Counted from the first letter of the stretch, positions 11,825-21,279 are shown. The stretch is DNA of 64,000 bases from Nitrospirillum amazonense (GCF_007828035.1 NZ_VITV01000002.1:675591-739590); one strand, 5' to 3'. Notes: generated by a model from the sequence alone, not told the origin. Numbers and translations: made by a program.

Positions 11825-12874
11825 TCAGACCAACAGCAAGGTGTTGTTCGGCGTGGCGACGACCGTGGGCGCGGTGGGAACGGTGGGGGTGGTGCCGGCG
11901 GCCAGGGACTGGTCGGCGGCGTCCACCTGCTTGGCGGCGTCGGCGATGTCTTGGGCGCTGTGGTCGGGATCCTCTGGATCGCCGGGCTTGCGCTTGCGGT
12001 CCAGGACATTCCTGGCCTGGGCGTAGACGCTGCGCGCCTGGGCCATCAGGGTGCGGACGTTGCCCATGAACTCCATGCGTTCTTTCCGCGCCGCCAGGTC
12101 CGTTTCACCGTCAGGGACCTGGATGATGCCGGCCTTGTCGGTCTTGCCGTCATTGGCCGCAGCCTGGGCGTCGCCCGTCTGCAGGGTGGCATTGGCGCCG
12201 GCCGTGGTGGCAGCTTGAGTGGTGGCAGCCTGGGCAGCAGCGGCCTGGGTGGAAGTGGTCGGAGCCTGGCCGGTGCCGGCGGCGGTGGCCTGGATTTGGG
12301 CGGCGTCGCTGCCCACGCCGGCGATGTCGGTAGCGGCACCACCCGTGCTGGCCCCGCTGGTGCCCGAAGCGCCGGTGGCGGCGGAGGAGTCGCCGCCGGT
12401 GGCGCCGACCGAGGCGCCGTCCTTCACGGCGCCAGCATATTCCTGCGCGGCGGAGCCCAGGGACTTGGCCACGTCCGCCGCCTCGCGCGCGATGCGGGCG
12501 GCGGCTTGCTTGTCGCCCATGGCGGCGGCCAATTGCGCGCGCATGCGCAGGGCCTTCAGCTGGCGCTTGGCGTTGTCGACCTTATCCTGGGCGGCCTTCT
12601 TGTCGTTGTCGGCGGACTTCTGCTTCAACTGCTTGTCCAACTGGGTGGCGTCGGACTGCAGTTTGGTCAGCTTCTTCAGGGTCTTTTCATCGACGAAGGC
12701 GCCGATGGCCCCGGCGGTGTCACCCTTCTGCAGGGCGGCGGCAACCTTTTCAGCGGTGGTTTTGGGGGCGTTGGCGGTGGACGCGCCACCGAACAGCGAC
12801 GTCTGCTGCGTCACCGAGGAAGCCAGGCTTTGCGCCTGGGAATAGCCGTATGCGCCTGTGGTCGAAACCATCAT
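11825..12874 (-). CDS. Ala/Thr-rich hypothetical protein, partly disordered
   Basis: Not recognised. The 349-residue protein begins without a signal peptide, has a Ser/Thr/Gln-rich start (YGYSQAQSLASSV), a lysine- and glutamine-rich helical stretch about residues 60-160 (KLQSDATQLDKQLKQKS) likely to form a coiled coil, an Ala/Thr/Gly low-complexity centre (about 165-250), and a second charged helical part before a Thr/Pro-rich tail ending TLLLV. The composition recalls secreted or structural flagellar/hook accessory proteins, but that is only an impression. GGGGGGCGG precedes the ATG pair at 12874. It lies between alaS and the DUF2867 gene. Confidence 0.65.
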   Translation of the reverse strand: MMVSTTGAYGYSQAQSLASSVTQQTSLFGGASTANAPKTTAEKVAAALQKGDTAGAIGAFVDEKTLKKLTKLQSDATQLDKQLKQKSADNDKKAAQDKVDNAKRQLKALRMRAQLAAAMGDKQAAARIAREAADVAKSLGSAAQEYAGAVKDGASVGATGGDSSAATGASGTSGASTGGAATDIAGVGSDAAQIQATAAGTGQAPTTSTQAAAAQAATTQAATTAGANATLQTGDAQAAANDGKTDKAGIIQVPDGETDLAARKERMEFMGNVRTLMAQARSVYAQARNVLDRKRKPGDPEDPDHSAQDIADAAKQVDAADQSLAAGTTPTVPTAPTVVATPNNTLLLV

Positions 12875-13021
12875 CCGCCCCCCATTTTGGGTCCCGTGAT
12901 TTTCGCATTCATGCGATCGGTTCGGATGATACGCCTTTGATCTCAGTTCTGCAATTAAGCGGCCTTACACCTTTGGGGGTGGAGCGGGTAAAATGCGGAC
13001 GGAGCGCGAGGAAGTGCCGCC

Positions 13022-13513
13022 ATGACTGTGCACGAAGTCACCCCCGGGCCCGACACCTGGGCCCTGCTGCCCGGCGCCCAGTTCGCCGACGCCTTTCGCC
13101 TGACGCTGCCGTCCGGCGGGGCCGTCATCGATGCCCCGGCCGCGGCCCAGCGCATGATGGGCACCTCCCCCGCCTGGGTGCGGCGGCTGATGGCCCTGCG
13201 CAACGCCATCGTGGCGCCCCTGGGGCTGAAGGCGCCCCGGCCGCCGGCGGCGTCGGAGGCCTCGCGCGCCGGCCACATCGGCATCTTCCCCATCCTGAGC
13301 AGCGGGCCGGACCGGGTGGTGCTGGGCATGGCGGACAAGCACCTGGATTTCCGCGCCGTGGTCGATGTGCGCCAGGATGCCGGCGGCTGCCAAGTCACCG
13401 CCACCACGGTGGTGCGCACCCACAACTGGCTGGGCCGCGCCTACCTCACCCTGATCATGCCCTTCCATCGCCTGGTGGTACGCACCATGCTGGGCCAGGT
13501 GGCGGGGCCCTGA
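13022..13513 (+). CDS. DUF2867 family protein
   Basis: A 163-residue protein resembling the DUF2867 family of unknown function. Recognisable pieces are the ADAFRL start, the GHIGIFPIL strand, VVLGMADKHLDFR and the C-terminal VVRTHNWLGRAYLTLI followed by PFHRLVVRTML. Members often occur alone or fused to NAD(P)-binding epimerase-like domains; here it stands alone as the only rightward gene between alaS and cckA. GAGGAAG lies about 7 bases before the ATG. A shared bidirectional terminator separates its end from that of recA. Confidence 0.8.
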   Translation: MTVHEVTPGPDTWALLPGAQFADAFRLTLPSGGAVIDAPAAAQRMMGTSPAWVRRLMALRNAIVAPLGLKAPRPPAASEASRAGHIGIFPILSSGPDRVVLGMADKHLDFRAVVDVRQDAGGCQVTATTVVRTHNWLGRAYLTLIMPFHRLVVRTMLGQVAGP

Positions 13514-13540
13514 GCCTGTCCGCAGGCAAATGACCCAGAC

Positions 13541-13577
13541 AAGGAAAAGGCGGACCGTCCCCGGCCCGCCTTTCCTT
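13541..13577. terminator. Bidirectional intrinsic terminator (DUF2867 gene / recA)
   Basis: AAGGAAAAGGCGG pairs with CCGCCTTTCCTT across a short GC-rich loop, with one bulged A. The A-run on one side and T-run on the other make it usable from both converging genes. Confidence 0.75.
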
Positions 13578-13602
13578 CATTCGCCTGTCCCGGAGGCGCC
13601 GA

Positions 13603-14679
<1,077 letters not shown>

Positions 14680-14776
14680 CTTGCTGTCCCCCTCTTGTCG
14701 CATACGGCCAACGGGCGTTCAACGGCTGTGGTGAGGGAGAACGTACATGGTCTGTTCTGGTCTGGAAAGAGGGTTT

Positions 14777-14791
14777 GTTGATCTTTTGTTC
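14777..14791. promoter_or_regulatory. Candidate SOS (LexA) box upstream of recA
   Basis: GTTG followed by seven bases and GTTC, one mismatch from the alphaproteobacterial consensus GTTC-N7-GTTC. It is followed by another GTTC at 14798 (spacing six), so the exact operator register is open. Location about 100 bases before recA fits SOS control. Confidence 0.55.
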
Positions 14792-14829
14792 TTTTTTGTT
14801 CTTGTTATGATGCCCTCTGGCGCCGGACA

Positions 14830-14910
14830 CCGGCATCCGCCGGCTGGGCTTCCTCGCATTTCAGTCCACTACGTTCCCCGAAATGCTGCGGCGGCCCCGG
14901 TCGGGGCCTC
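14830..14910 (+). repeat. Dispersed multi-hairpin intergenic element, copy B
   Basis: Copy between recA and cckA. Hairpins are CCGGC-ATCC-GCCGG (14830-14843), GCATTTC/GAAATGC arms (14856-14862, 14880-14886) and GGCCCC-GGTC-GGGGCC (14893-14908). The fourth hairpin seen in copies A and C is missing here. Same strand orientation as the other copies. Confidence 0.7.
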
Positions 14911-14983
14911 GTCGCCGTGCTTCAATTCGCTTCCAGGTCAGAGGGTTAGCAAGCCCCCGGGACAGCCCCCCGGATTCGCCGCC

Positions 14984-17551
14984 TCACGCCCCCGTGCGCG
15001 GGGCGCCTTCCATCACTTCCTTCACCTTGGCCGCCAGCTGTTTCAGGCTGAAGGGCTTGGGCAGGAAGTCGACCACCGCACCGTCCTTCAGCGAATGGCG
15101 GAAGCGGTCTTCGGCATAGCCGGAGATGAAGATGACCTTCACGTCGGGGCGGAATCGGCGAACCTGCTCGATCATGGTGGGGCCGTCCATCTGGGGCATG
15201 ACCACGTCGCTGACGATGAGGTCCACGTCCCCGCCCCGTTCCCCCTGCAGCAGGTCCAGCGCCTCTTCCCCGCTGCGGGCTTCCAGCACGGTGTAGCCCT
15301 TGTTGCGCAGGGCGCGGGCGCCGAAGACACGCACGGCGTCCTCATCCTCCACCAGCAGCACGGTGCCCATGCCGGTGAGGTCGGCGGCGGCCTTGTCCTT
15401 GGCCTCTTCCGCTGGCGCGGCCTGGGCCGCCTTCTCGTCCAGGCGCGGCAGGTGGATGGAGAATTTGGCCCCCTCCCCCGGCTTGCTCTCCACGAAGACG
15501 AAGCCGCCGGTCTGGCGCACGATGCCATAGACGGTGGACAGCCCCAGCCCCGTGCCCGACCCCACCTCCTTGGTGGAGAAGAAGGGCTCGAAGATGCGCT
15601 GCAGGTTCTCCGGCGGGATGCCGATGCCGGTATCGATCACCTCCACCACCACCCAGTCGCCGGGCGGCATCTCCTCCGTCTCATGGCGGACGGGCTCGGT
15701 CGTGTGCAGGTTGCCGGTGACGATGGTCAGCCGCCCGCCCTTGGGCATGGCGTCGCGGGCGTTGACAGCCAGGTTGATGATGACCTGTTCCAGCTGCCCC
15801 TGGTCCACCCGCACCAGGCCGGTGTCGCGGCCGTGCAGCATGCGCAGCTCGATGTTTTCGCCGATCAGGCGCCGCAGCAGGTTGGACAATTCCGCCAGAA
15901 CGTCGGTGATGCTCAGCACCCGGGGCTGCAGCGTCTGCTGCCGGGAGAAGGCCAGCAGCTGGCGCACCAGATTGGCGGCACGGTTGGCGTTCTGCTTGAT
16001 CTGCATGATGTCGCTGAACGACTGGTCGCCCGGCTTGTGCCGCAGCAGCAGCAGGTCGCAGAAGCCGATCATGGCCGTCAGCAGGTTGTTGAAGTCGTGC
16101 GCCACGCCGCCGGCCAGCTGGCCGATGGCCTGCATCTTCTGCGATTGGACGAACTGCGCCTCCAGGTTCTTCTGAGCGGTCATGTCCACCAGATGCAGGA
16201 TCAGGCCGCGGTCGCCGTCGCCGTCGCCGTCGAAGCGGCGGGAATAGACATGCACCACGGCGCCGGAGGTCCCGCGCAGCCGCGCCTCCACCGGCGTGCC
16301 CATGCCCCCGCCCATGCTCCCGCCGGCCCCCGCCGTCGGCCGGCCCTCCAGCACCTCGCCCAGGCGGGCCAGCAGGTTGGCGCGGTGTTCCGGCTGGAAC
16401 AGGCTGGCGATGGGTTCGCCCTGCACGTCGCCCAGGCGCAGGTCGGCCATGGCGAGGAAGGTGGGGTTGCACTCCGCCAGGCGGAATTCCCCATCCACAA
16501 AGGCAAAGCCGGTGGGCGCGAACTGGAAGAAGCGCTGAAAGCGCTGCTCCGCCCGGCGCAGCTCCTCCTCCCGCGCGGTTTCGCGGGTGAGGTCGCCCAG
16601 GAAGATAAGGCTGCCGCCGGACGACGACGCCACGTGCAGCACGCTGGCGCGCAAGGGGGCCGCGCGGGCCGCCGCCAGTTCCACCTCCGCCATGCCGGCC
16701 AGGCGCCCGGGAAACAGCTCCCCCAATGGCGGTGTCGCCAGCAGGTCGCGCAGGTGGCGGCTGCCATCCTCCAGCAGGTCGCGGGTATGGCCCAGCCAAT
16801 CGGCCAACGTCAGGTTCACGCGCAGCAGGGTGCCGGCCCCATCCACCAGCATGACGCCCAGGGGCGCCAGATCCCACAGCTCACGCCAGGGGTGGCTGCC
16901 CGGCACGGGGATGGCGCCACCGCTGCGCACCCGCCATTCCGACACTCCGGCCTGGTCCGCGGCGACCAGGGGCCGCGCCACCACCAGCCGCGGCGCCGGC
17001 CTGCCCACACCGCCGGCGGGATGCCCCCCGCCACCCTGGCCCGACGTGTCATCGACGAAGACGACGAAGGCCTCGCCCCCCTCGCCCCGGCGCACCGCCT
17101 CCTCCAGGTCGTGCAGCCGCTGGCTGTCGGCCCCCTCCCGGCAATGGCGGGCCAGGATGTCGACCACCCGCCCACCCTCGACGGCATTGGCCAACGCGGC
17201 GAAGGCGCCGTTGGCGGCCAGCAGGCGCCCATCCGCCCCCGCCACGGCCAGGGCGTCGGGCACCGCCTCCACCACCGCGCGCAGCACGGCGGTGCGCGCC
17301 GCCGCCTGTCGCAGCCACAGGACGCCCAGCAAAGCCATCAGCAAAAAGGTGCCGGCGGCGGCGATGGCCGCCAAGCTGGCGGTGCGGTCCGGCAATCCCC
17401 ACCAGGACAGGGCGGCAGCCAGGAACAGCGCCGCCGCAAGCAGCGGCACCCCGGCCACCAGCGCCAGGCCCGCCCGCGCCGCCCCGCCAGCCAGGTTTTC
17501 CGGCTGGGTCGCGGACGGGGCGGAGGACGGGCGGGAGGGGGAAACGGCCAC
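14984..17551 (-). CDS. cckA: CckA-type hybrid sensor histidine kinase
   Basis: A membrane hybrid kinase resembling CckA, which through ChpT controls the master regulator CtrA of cell cycle and motility in alphaproteobacteria. Two adjacent N-terminal membrane helices (about residues 28-75) are followed by PAS-like domains, the phosphoacceptor helix GGVAHDFNNLLT with His about 485, the ATPase boxes NLAVNARDAM and GTGLGLSTVYGIV, and a receiver domain with phosphoacceptor Asp about 782 (IVSDVVMPQMDG). The start is uncertain: no ATG is available; I took a GTG with AGAGG upstream at 17551, while a TTG at 17617 would add 22 residues. It follows flhB closely and may be co-transcribed with it. Confidence 0.88.
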   Translation of the reverse strand: MAVSPSRPSSAPSATQPENLAGGAARAGLALVAGVPLLAAALFLAAALSWWGLPDRTASLAAIAAAGTFLLMALLGVLWLRQAAARTAVLRAVVEAVPDALAVAGADGRLLAANGAFAALANAVEGGRVVDILARHCREGADSQRLHDLEEAVRRGEGGEAFVVFVDDTSGQGGGGHPAGGVGRPAPRLVVARPLVAADQAGVSEWRVRSGGAIPVPGSHPWRELWDLAPLGVMLVDGAGTLLRVNLTLADWLGHTRDLLEDGSRHLRDLLATPPLGELFPGRLAGMAEVELAAARAAPLRASVLHVASSSGGSLIFLGDLTRETAREEELRRAEQRFQRFFQFAPTGFAFVDGEFRLAECNPTFLAMADLRLGDVQGEPIASLFQPEHRANLLARLGEVLEGRPTAGAGGSMGGGMGTPVEARLRGTSGAVVHVYSRRFDGDGDGDRGLILHLVDMTAQKNLEAQFVQSQKMQAIGQLAGGVAHDFNNLLTAMIGFCDLLLLRHKPGDQSFSDIMQIKQNANRAANLVRQLLAFSRQQTLQPRVLSITDVLAELSNLLRRLIGENIELRMLHGRDTGLVRVDQGQLEQVIINLAVNARDAMPKGGRLTIVTGNLHTTEPVRHETEEMPPGDWVVVEVIDTGIGIPPENLQRIFEPFFSTKEVGSGTGLGLSTVYGIVRQTGGFVFVESKPGEGAKFSIHLPRLDEKAAQAAPAEEAKDKAAADLTGMGTVLLVEDEDAVRVFGARALRNKGYTVLEARSGEEALDLLQGERGGDVDLIVSDVVMPQMDGPTMIEQVRRFRPDVKVIFISGYAEDRFRHSLKDGAVVDFLPKPFSLKQLAAKVKEVMEGAPRTGA

Positions 17552-17667
17552 CGGCAGGCACCTCTGGATCGGGGGCCCCGATCCTACCAGCACCGGCCGC
17601 GCGGGACGAGATGCCAAGAACGAAATAAAACGGAGGCGCCGGCACCCTTCCGGCAGAGCGCTTTAGG

Positions 17668-18750
17668 TCAGCGCTTGGGAAATGTCTTCTTCTTCAACTT
17701 GAAGACATAGGAAATGACCTGCGCCACGGCCTTGTAATGCTCGGCCGGGATTTCGTCGTCCACCTCGGCGGTGGCGTACAGGGCACGGGCCAGCGGCGGG
17801 TTGGGCACCAGGGGGATGCCGTGCTCCTCCGCCAGCTCACGGATGCGGGCGGCGATGAAGTCCACGCCCTTGGCCACCACCATGGGTGCCGTCATGGTCA
17901 GCGGGTCGTACTTCAGCGCGATGGCGTAGTGGGTGGGGTTGGTCACCACCACGTCGGCCTTGGGCACGTTCTCCATCATGCGGCTGCGGGCGCGCTGGAT
18001 GCGCAGGGCGCGGATCTTGCCCTTGATCAGCGGATCGCCTTCCGTCTGCTTATGCTCGTCCTTCACTTCCTGCTTGGTCATGCGCATGTCGCGCATGAAC
18101 TTCCAGCGCTGGTACCACCAGTCGGCGCCGGCCAGCAGGCCCAGGGCGATCAGCACGCGGAAGATAAGGCCCACCGCCTGGCTCTTGGTCTCATTCACCA
18201 GGCCCATCAGCGGCAGGCCGATGAAATGGTCCACGGCGTGGCCCAGGGGGATGAGGCCCGGCAGCACGATGACCGACACCACCGTCAGCTTGATGACGGA
18301 CTTGGCGAACTCGATCAGGTTGCTGACCTTGAACTTGTTCAGCAGGTTGGTGACGGGATTGAAGCGGTTGAGGTCGAAGCTCAGCACCCGTTCGGTGCTG
18401 AAGACGAAACCCACCTGCAGGACGGAGCCGAGGAAGGCCGCGATCACCAGCAGGGCGAAGGGCACGGACATGGCGACGGCCACCTGGCCCAGCAACTCGG
18501 TCAACAAATGGCCCAGCCCACCCCTGTCCACCGGCATGGTCTCCGGCCGTTCTATGAAGGGAACCAGCACGCTATGGATGCGCCCGAACGTCCAGGGCAG
18601 CACGGCCACCACCAGCACCAGGATGGCGCCCAGCATGAAGAGGTGCGGCACCTCTTGCGACTTGGGGATGTTGCCCTTCCCCCGGGCCTCGGACAGCCGT
18701 TTGCCTGTCGGCTCTTCCGTTTTGGAATCTGGATCCTGGTCTTCCGACAT
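17668..18750 (-). CDS. flhB: Flagellar export switch protein FlhB
   Basis: Inner-membrane component of the flagellar type III export gate, 360 residues, controlling the change from rod/hook to filament substrates. The N-terminus is charged (DSKTEEPTGKRLSEAR), four hydrophobic segments follow, and the cytoplasmic C-domain has the self-cleavage motif NPTH at residues 271-274 (VVTNPTHYAIAL). Ends KLKKKTFPKR. GGGGGAAGGGGCCC precedes the ATG. It is the last flagellar gene of the leftward flgB-flgC-fliE-fliQ-fliR-flhB run, 13 bases after fliR. A separate homologue of its C-domain is encoded at 21546-21959. Confidence 0.97.
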   Translation of the reverse strand: MSEDQDPDSKTEEPTGKRLSEARGKGNIPKSQEVPHLFMLGAILVLVVAVLPWTFGRIHSVLVPFIERPETMPVDRGGLGHLLTELLGQVAVAMSVPFALLVIAAFLGSVLQVGFVFSTERVLSFDLNRFNPVTNLLNKFKVSNLIEFAKSVIKLTVVSVIVLPGLIPLGHAVDHFIGLPLMGLVNETKSQAVGLIFRVLIALGLLAGADWWYQRWKFMRDMRMTKQEVKDEHKQTEGDPLIKGKIRALRIQRARSRMMENVPKADVVVTNPTHYAIALKYDPLTMTAPMVVAKGVDFIAARIRELAEEHGIPLVPNPPLARALYATAEVDDEIPAEHYKAVAQVISYVFKLKKKTFPKR

Positions 18751-18763
18751 GGGCCCCTTCCCC

Positions 18764-19525
18764 CTACGACGACAGGAAGGGCATCATCTGCCCCTGGAAG
18801 GCGCGCAGCCAATAGACCATCAGCCCCGACAGGCTGCCGCCCAGCAGCAGCAGGCCCAGGGCGATCTGCAGCGGCTGGGTCACGAAGAAAACCTGGATGG
18901 ACGGCACCAGCCGGGCCACCAGGCCCATGCCCAGGAAGAACAGCAGGCCGATGACGACGAAGGGCGCCGACATCTGCAGGCCGATCATGAAGCTTTCCGA
19001 GAAGATGCGCGTCAGATGCTCGGTGAAGTCGCCCAGCGGCATGGCCCCGCCGGGCGGGAACAGGCCATAGCTGCGCACCGCCGCCAGGATCAGCATGTGG
19101 TGCATGTCGGTGGCGAACAGCAGCAGGATGCCCAGGATGCCCAGGATGGAGTTCACCACCGTCGTCTGCTGGGACATGGCGGGGTTGAAGGCCTGGGCGG
19201 AGCTGAGGCCGACGTGGTTGGCGATCAGGCTGCCCGCCGTTTCCAAGGCCCCCATCATGGTGCGGGCGATGGTGCCGATGAAGATGCCGATCAAGGCCTC
19301 GCCGATGATCAGCACGGCCATGTCGGCGGGCTGCGCCGGCTCCGGCGGCAGGGTGCCGCCCACGGCCGGCGTCACCGCCAGGGCGACCATCACGCCGAAC
19401 AGCAGGCGGATGCGGGTGGAGACGAAGGTTTCACCCACGGTGGGCATGATCAGGAAGGCCGCGCCCAGCCGCACGAACACCATCAGATAGGCGTAGAACT
19501 GGCTGACGAGGAAGGTCTGCAACAT
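18764..19525 (-). CDS. fliR: Flagellar export gate protein FliR
   Basis: Polytopic inner-membrane protein of 253 residues, part of the FliPQR export gate. The start MLQTFLVSQFYAYLMVFVRLGAAFLIMP is typical of FliR, and several hydrophobic helices continue to the C-terminal FLGMGLVARLVP and FFVTQPLQI segments. The ATG at 19525 overlaps the fliQ stop codon by one base, so translation is probably coupled; there is no separate strong ribosome binding site. Confidence 0.96.
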   Translation of the reverse strand: MLQTFLVSQFYAYLMVFVRLGAAFLIMPTVGETFVSTRIRLLFGVMVALAVTPAVGGTLPPEPAQPADMAVLIIGEALIGIFIGTIARTMMGALETAGSLIANHVGLSSAQAFNPAMSQQTTVVNSILGILGILLLFATDMHHMLILAAVRSYGLFPPGGAMPLGDFTEHLTRIFSESFMIGLQMSAPFVVIGLLFFLGMGLVARLVPSIQVFFVTQPLQIALGLLLLGGSLSGLMVYWLRAFQGQMMPFLSS

Positions 19526-19803
19526 CACTCGCTGCCCGTTCCGACCCCGACGATCTTGTCCATGATGCCTTCGGTGAAGGTCACCATGTGGTGCATCATG
19601 AAGGGGGCCAGGAACACCAGGGCCACGAACATGGCGATGATCTTGGGCACGAAGGTCAGCGTCTGTTCCTGGATCTGGGTCAGCGCCTGGAACAGCGAGA
19701 CGGCCAGGCCCACCACCATGGACACGGCCATGATCGGCCCGCTGACGATGATGACCGTCAGCAGCGACTGGCGCACGATCTCGATGATTTCCTGTTCGTT
19801 CAT
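19525..19803 (-). CDS. fliQ: Flagellar export gate protein FliQ
   Basis: A 92-residue inner-membrane protein with two hydrophobic hairpin helices (VRQSLLTVIIVSGPIMAVSM and the IIAMFVALVFLAPFMM region) characteristic of FliQ. It builds the export gate with FliP and FliR. Start taken at the ATG at 19803 (MNEQEIIEIVRQ), the usual FliQ N-terminus; a longer open frame upstream has no family match. Stop overlaps the fliR start. Confidence 0.95.
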   Translation of the reverse strand: MNEQEIIEIVRQSLLTVIIVSGPIMAVSMVVGLAVSLFQALTQIQEQTLTFVPKIIAMFVALVFLAPFMMHHMVTFTEGIMDKIVGVGTGSE

Positions 19804-19937
19804 GCGCGGGTCCACAGACGCGAAGAGGGGCGCGAAAGGGGCGGCGGACGCCCCGTCGGGGCCAGCTTGCCCCAGAACCACCCGCCCCACAAATGTGAAA
19901 CAAGGCCAGCCCGGAGGGTGCTCCTCCGGCACTGGCG

Positions 19938-20243
19938 TCACATCGGCATGCGCATGATTTCCTGGTAGGCGGAGATGACCTTGTCGCGCACGGCCGTCAC
20001 CGCCTGCAGCGTCACCTCGGCGTTGCTGACGGCGTTCACCACGTCGGTCAGGTCGGCCTTGCCCACCACACCGGCGGCGGTCATGCGCTCGCCCTGGTGC
20101 ATGGTGTCGATGGCGTCCACCGCCGCCTGCTTCATCAGCTCGCCAAAGCTGGGGCCGCTGGCGGGGGCCGCCATGCCGGGCCCGGCGCCCTGGCGGGCCG
20201 TGTTGGCGTAGGCCGCGATCGCGTTCGGAATGGGAATGGCCAT
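19938..20243 (-). CDS. fliE: Flagellar hook-basal body protein FliE
   Basis: FliE joins the MS ring to the rod and is the first exported substrate of the flagellar secretion apparatus. The 101-residue protein shows the family signature FGELMKQAAVDAIDTMHQGE followed by DLTDVVNAVSNAEVTLQAVTAVRDKVISAYQEIMRM. The ATG at 20243 begins MAIPIPNA; a GTG three codons earlier (20252) has GGAG four bases upstream, so the true start could be either. Lies between flgC and fliQ in the same leftward operon. Confidence 0.94.
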   Translation of the reverse strand: MAIPIPNAIAAYANTARQGAGPGMAAPASGPSFGELMKQAAVDAIDTMHQGERMTAAGVVGKADLTDVVNAVSNAEVTLQAVTAVRDKVISAYQEIMRMPM

Positions 20244-20270
20244 CTTGTTCACTCAGCTCCGGTTCGCGGC

Positions 20271-20681
20271 TCAGTTGCGCAGCAGGTCGATGGTCTTGGT
20301 CAGCATGGTGCGGGTGGCGTCGATGACGCCCAGGTTGGCCTCATACGACCGCTGGGCCTCGCGCATGTCCATCGATTCTACCAGGCCGTTGACGTTGGGC
20401 ATCAGCACATAGCCCTCGCTGTCGGCGCTGGGGTGGCCGGGATCGAACTTGCGCTGGAAGTCGCCGCGGTCGACGTCGACCTTCTTCACCTTGACGGTGT
20501 CGATGCCCAGCGCCTTGTCCAGGCTGTTGGCGAACAGCACCACCTTGCGGCGGTAAGGCAGGTCGCCCGGGCTGGCGGCCGTGCTGTCGGTGTTGGCCAG
20601 GTTCTCCGCGATGACGCGCAGGCGGGCGCCCTGCGCCTTCATGCCGGCGGTGGACAAGTTCAGCGCGTTCATCAAATCCAT
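20271..20681 (-). CDS. flgC: Flagellar proximal rod protein FlgC
   Basis: Exported rod protein of 136 residues. The N-terminal rod signature is intact (ALNLSTAGMKAQGARLRVIAENLANTDST) and the C-terminal helix SMDMREAQRSYEANLGVIDATRTML matches the family. The ATG at 20681 is chosen because GAGGG lies six bases before it; the open frame extends six codons further. The 70-base gap from flgB contains an AT-richer stretch but no clear promoter. Confidence 0.96.
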   Translation of the reverse strand: MDLMNALNLSTAGMKAQGARLRVIAENLANTDSTAASPGDLPYRRKVVLFANSLDKALGIDTVKVKKVDVDRGDFQRKFDPGHPSADSEGYVLMPNVNGLVESMDMREAQRSYEANLGVIDATRTMLTKTIDLLRN

Positions 20682-20754
20682 CGGAACCCTCGTCCCCAAC
20701 CCTTGAAGCCTAAAATACGCTGCGAACCATCAAGAACACGTTAACCAGAACCGC

Positions 20755-21162
20755 TCAGCTGGACCCCTTGCCCAGGGCCATCTTCAGCATGCCGATCTGC
20801 TTGCGGTAGAGGTTGGTCAGCGCCTGGAAGTCGATGGCGTTCTGACCAATCTTGGTCATCTGGTCCTCCAGCACCACGGCGTTGCCGGTGGGCGAGGTCT
20901 CATAGGCCGTGCGTTCCTTGGCGGAGCGGAAGCCGCCCGCCCCCGTGCTGCTGGCCGACAGGTGGGCCGGATCGGTCGACACCAGGTCCAGATGCCCGGC
21001 CTCGCGCAATTGGTGCTTGAAATCGAAAGGCACCAGGTCCTGCGCCTGGTAGTTCGGCGTGTCGGAATTGGAGACGTTCTGCGCCAGGACCTCCTGGCGC
21101 TGGTTGTCCCAGGCCATCTTGTCCGACATCAGCTTGAAGATACCCAGCCTGTTCAGGTCCAT
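20755..21162 (-). CDS. flgB: Flagellar proximal rod protein FlgB
   Basis: Exported rod subunit, 135 residues, first gene of the leftward export/rod operon. The family features are the N-terminal NQRQEVLAQNVSNSDTPNYQAQDL segment and the C-terminal helix beginning QNAIDFQALTNLYRKQIGMLKMAL. A sigma54-type promoter sequence lies about 100 bases upstream, giving an approximately 90-base leader that contains a 14-bp perfect palindrome near the predicted transcription start. Confidence 0.95.
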   Translation of the reverse strand: MDLNRLGIFKLMSDKMAWDNQRQEVLAQNVSNSDTPNYQAQDLVPFDFKHQLREAGHLDLVSTDPAHLSASSTGAGGFRSAKERTAYETSPTGNAVVLEDQMTKIGQNAIDFQALTNLYRKQIGMLKMALGKGSS

Positions 21163-21240
21163 GATCCGTACTCACCTACCCATAAGGGTCAAACCGGGGG
21201 TCACCGTCCCCAAAAGCGCCAAACGCCAGGCCCAGGCACC

Positions 21241-21254
21241 TCTATCGCGATAGA
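21241..21254. promoter_or_regulatory. 14-bp perfect palindrome at the flgB transcription start
   Basis: TCTATCGCGATAGA is a perfect 14-base palindrome. It sits where transcription from the adjacent sigma54-type element should begin, so it could be a regulator site or an initial transcript hairpin. Confidence 0.5.
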
Positions 21255-21263
21255 TGGGTCATA

Positions 21264-21279
21264 TGCAATCTGCAAGCCA
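21264..21279 (-). promoter_or_regulatory. Sigma54-type promoter of the flgB operon
   Basis: Read leftward the sequence is TGGCTTGCAGATTGCA: the -24 GG and -12 GC are in the exact sigma54 spacing and match TGGCacG-N4-TTGCA at all positions except two. It is 100 bases before flgB in the divergent region between the two flagellar operons. Confidence 0.75.

Noticed and set aside
14788-14801. GTTC-N6-GTTC as the main LexA box
   Set aside because: Spacing is one base short of the consensus; the GTTG-N7-GTTC just upstream keeps the correct spacing.
14747-17710. Very long rightward open frame opposite cckA
   Set aside because: It mirrors the codon pattern of the cckA gene in GC-rich DNA, has His/Gln-rich non-protein-like composition and no family motif.
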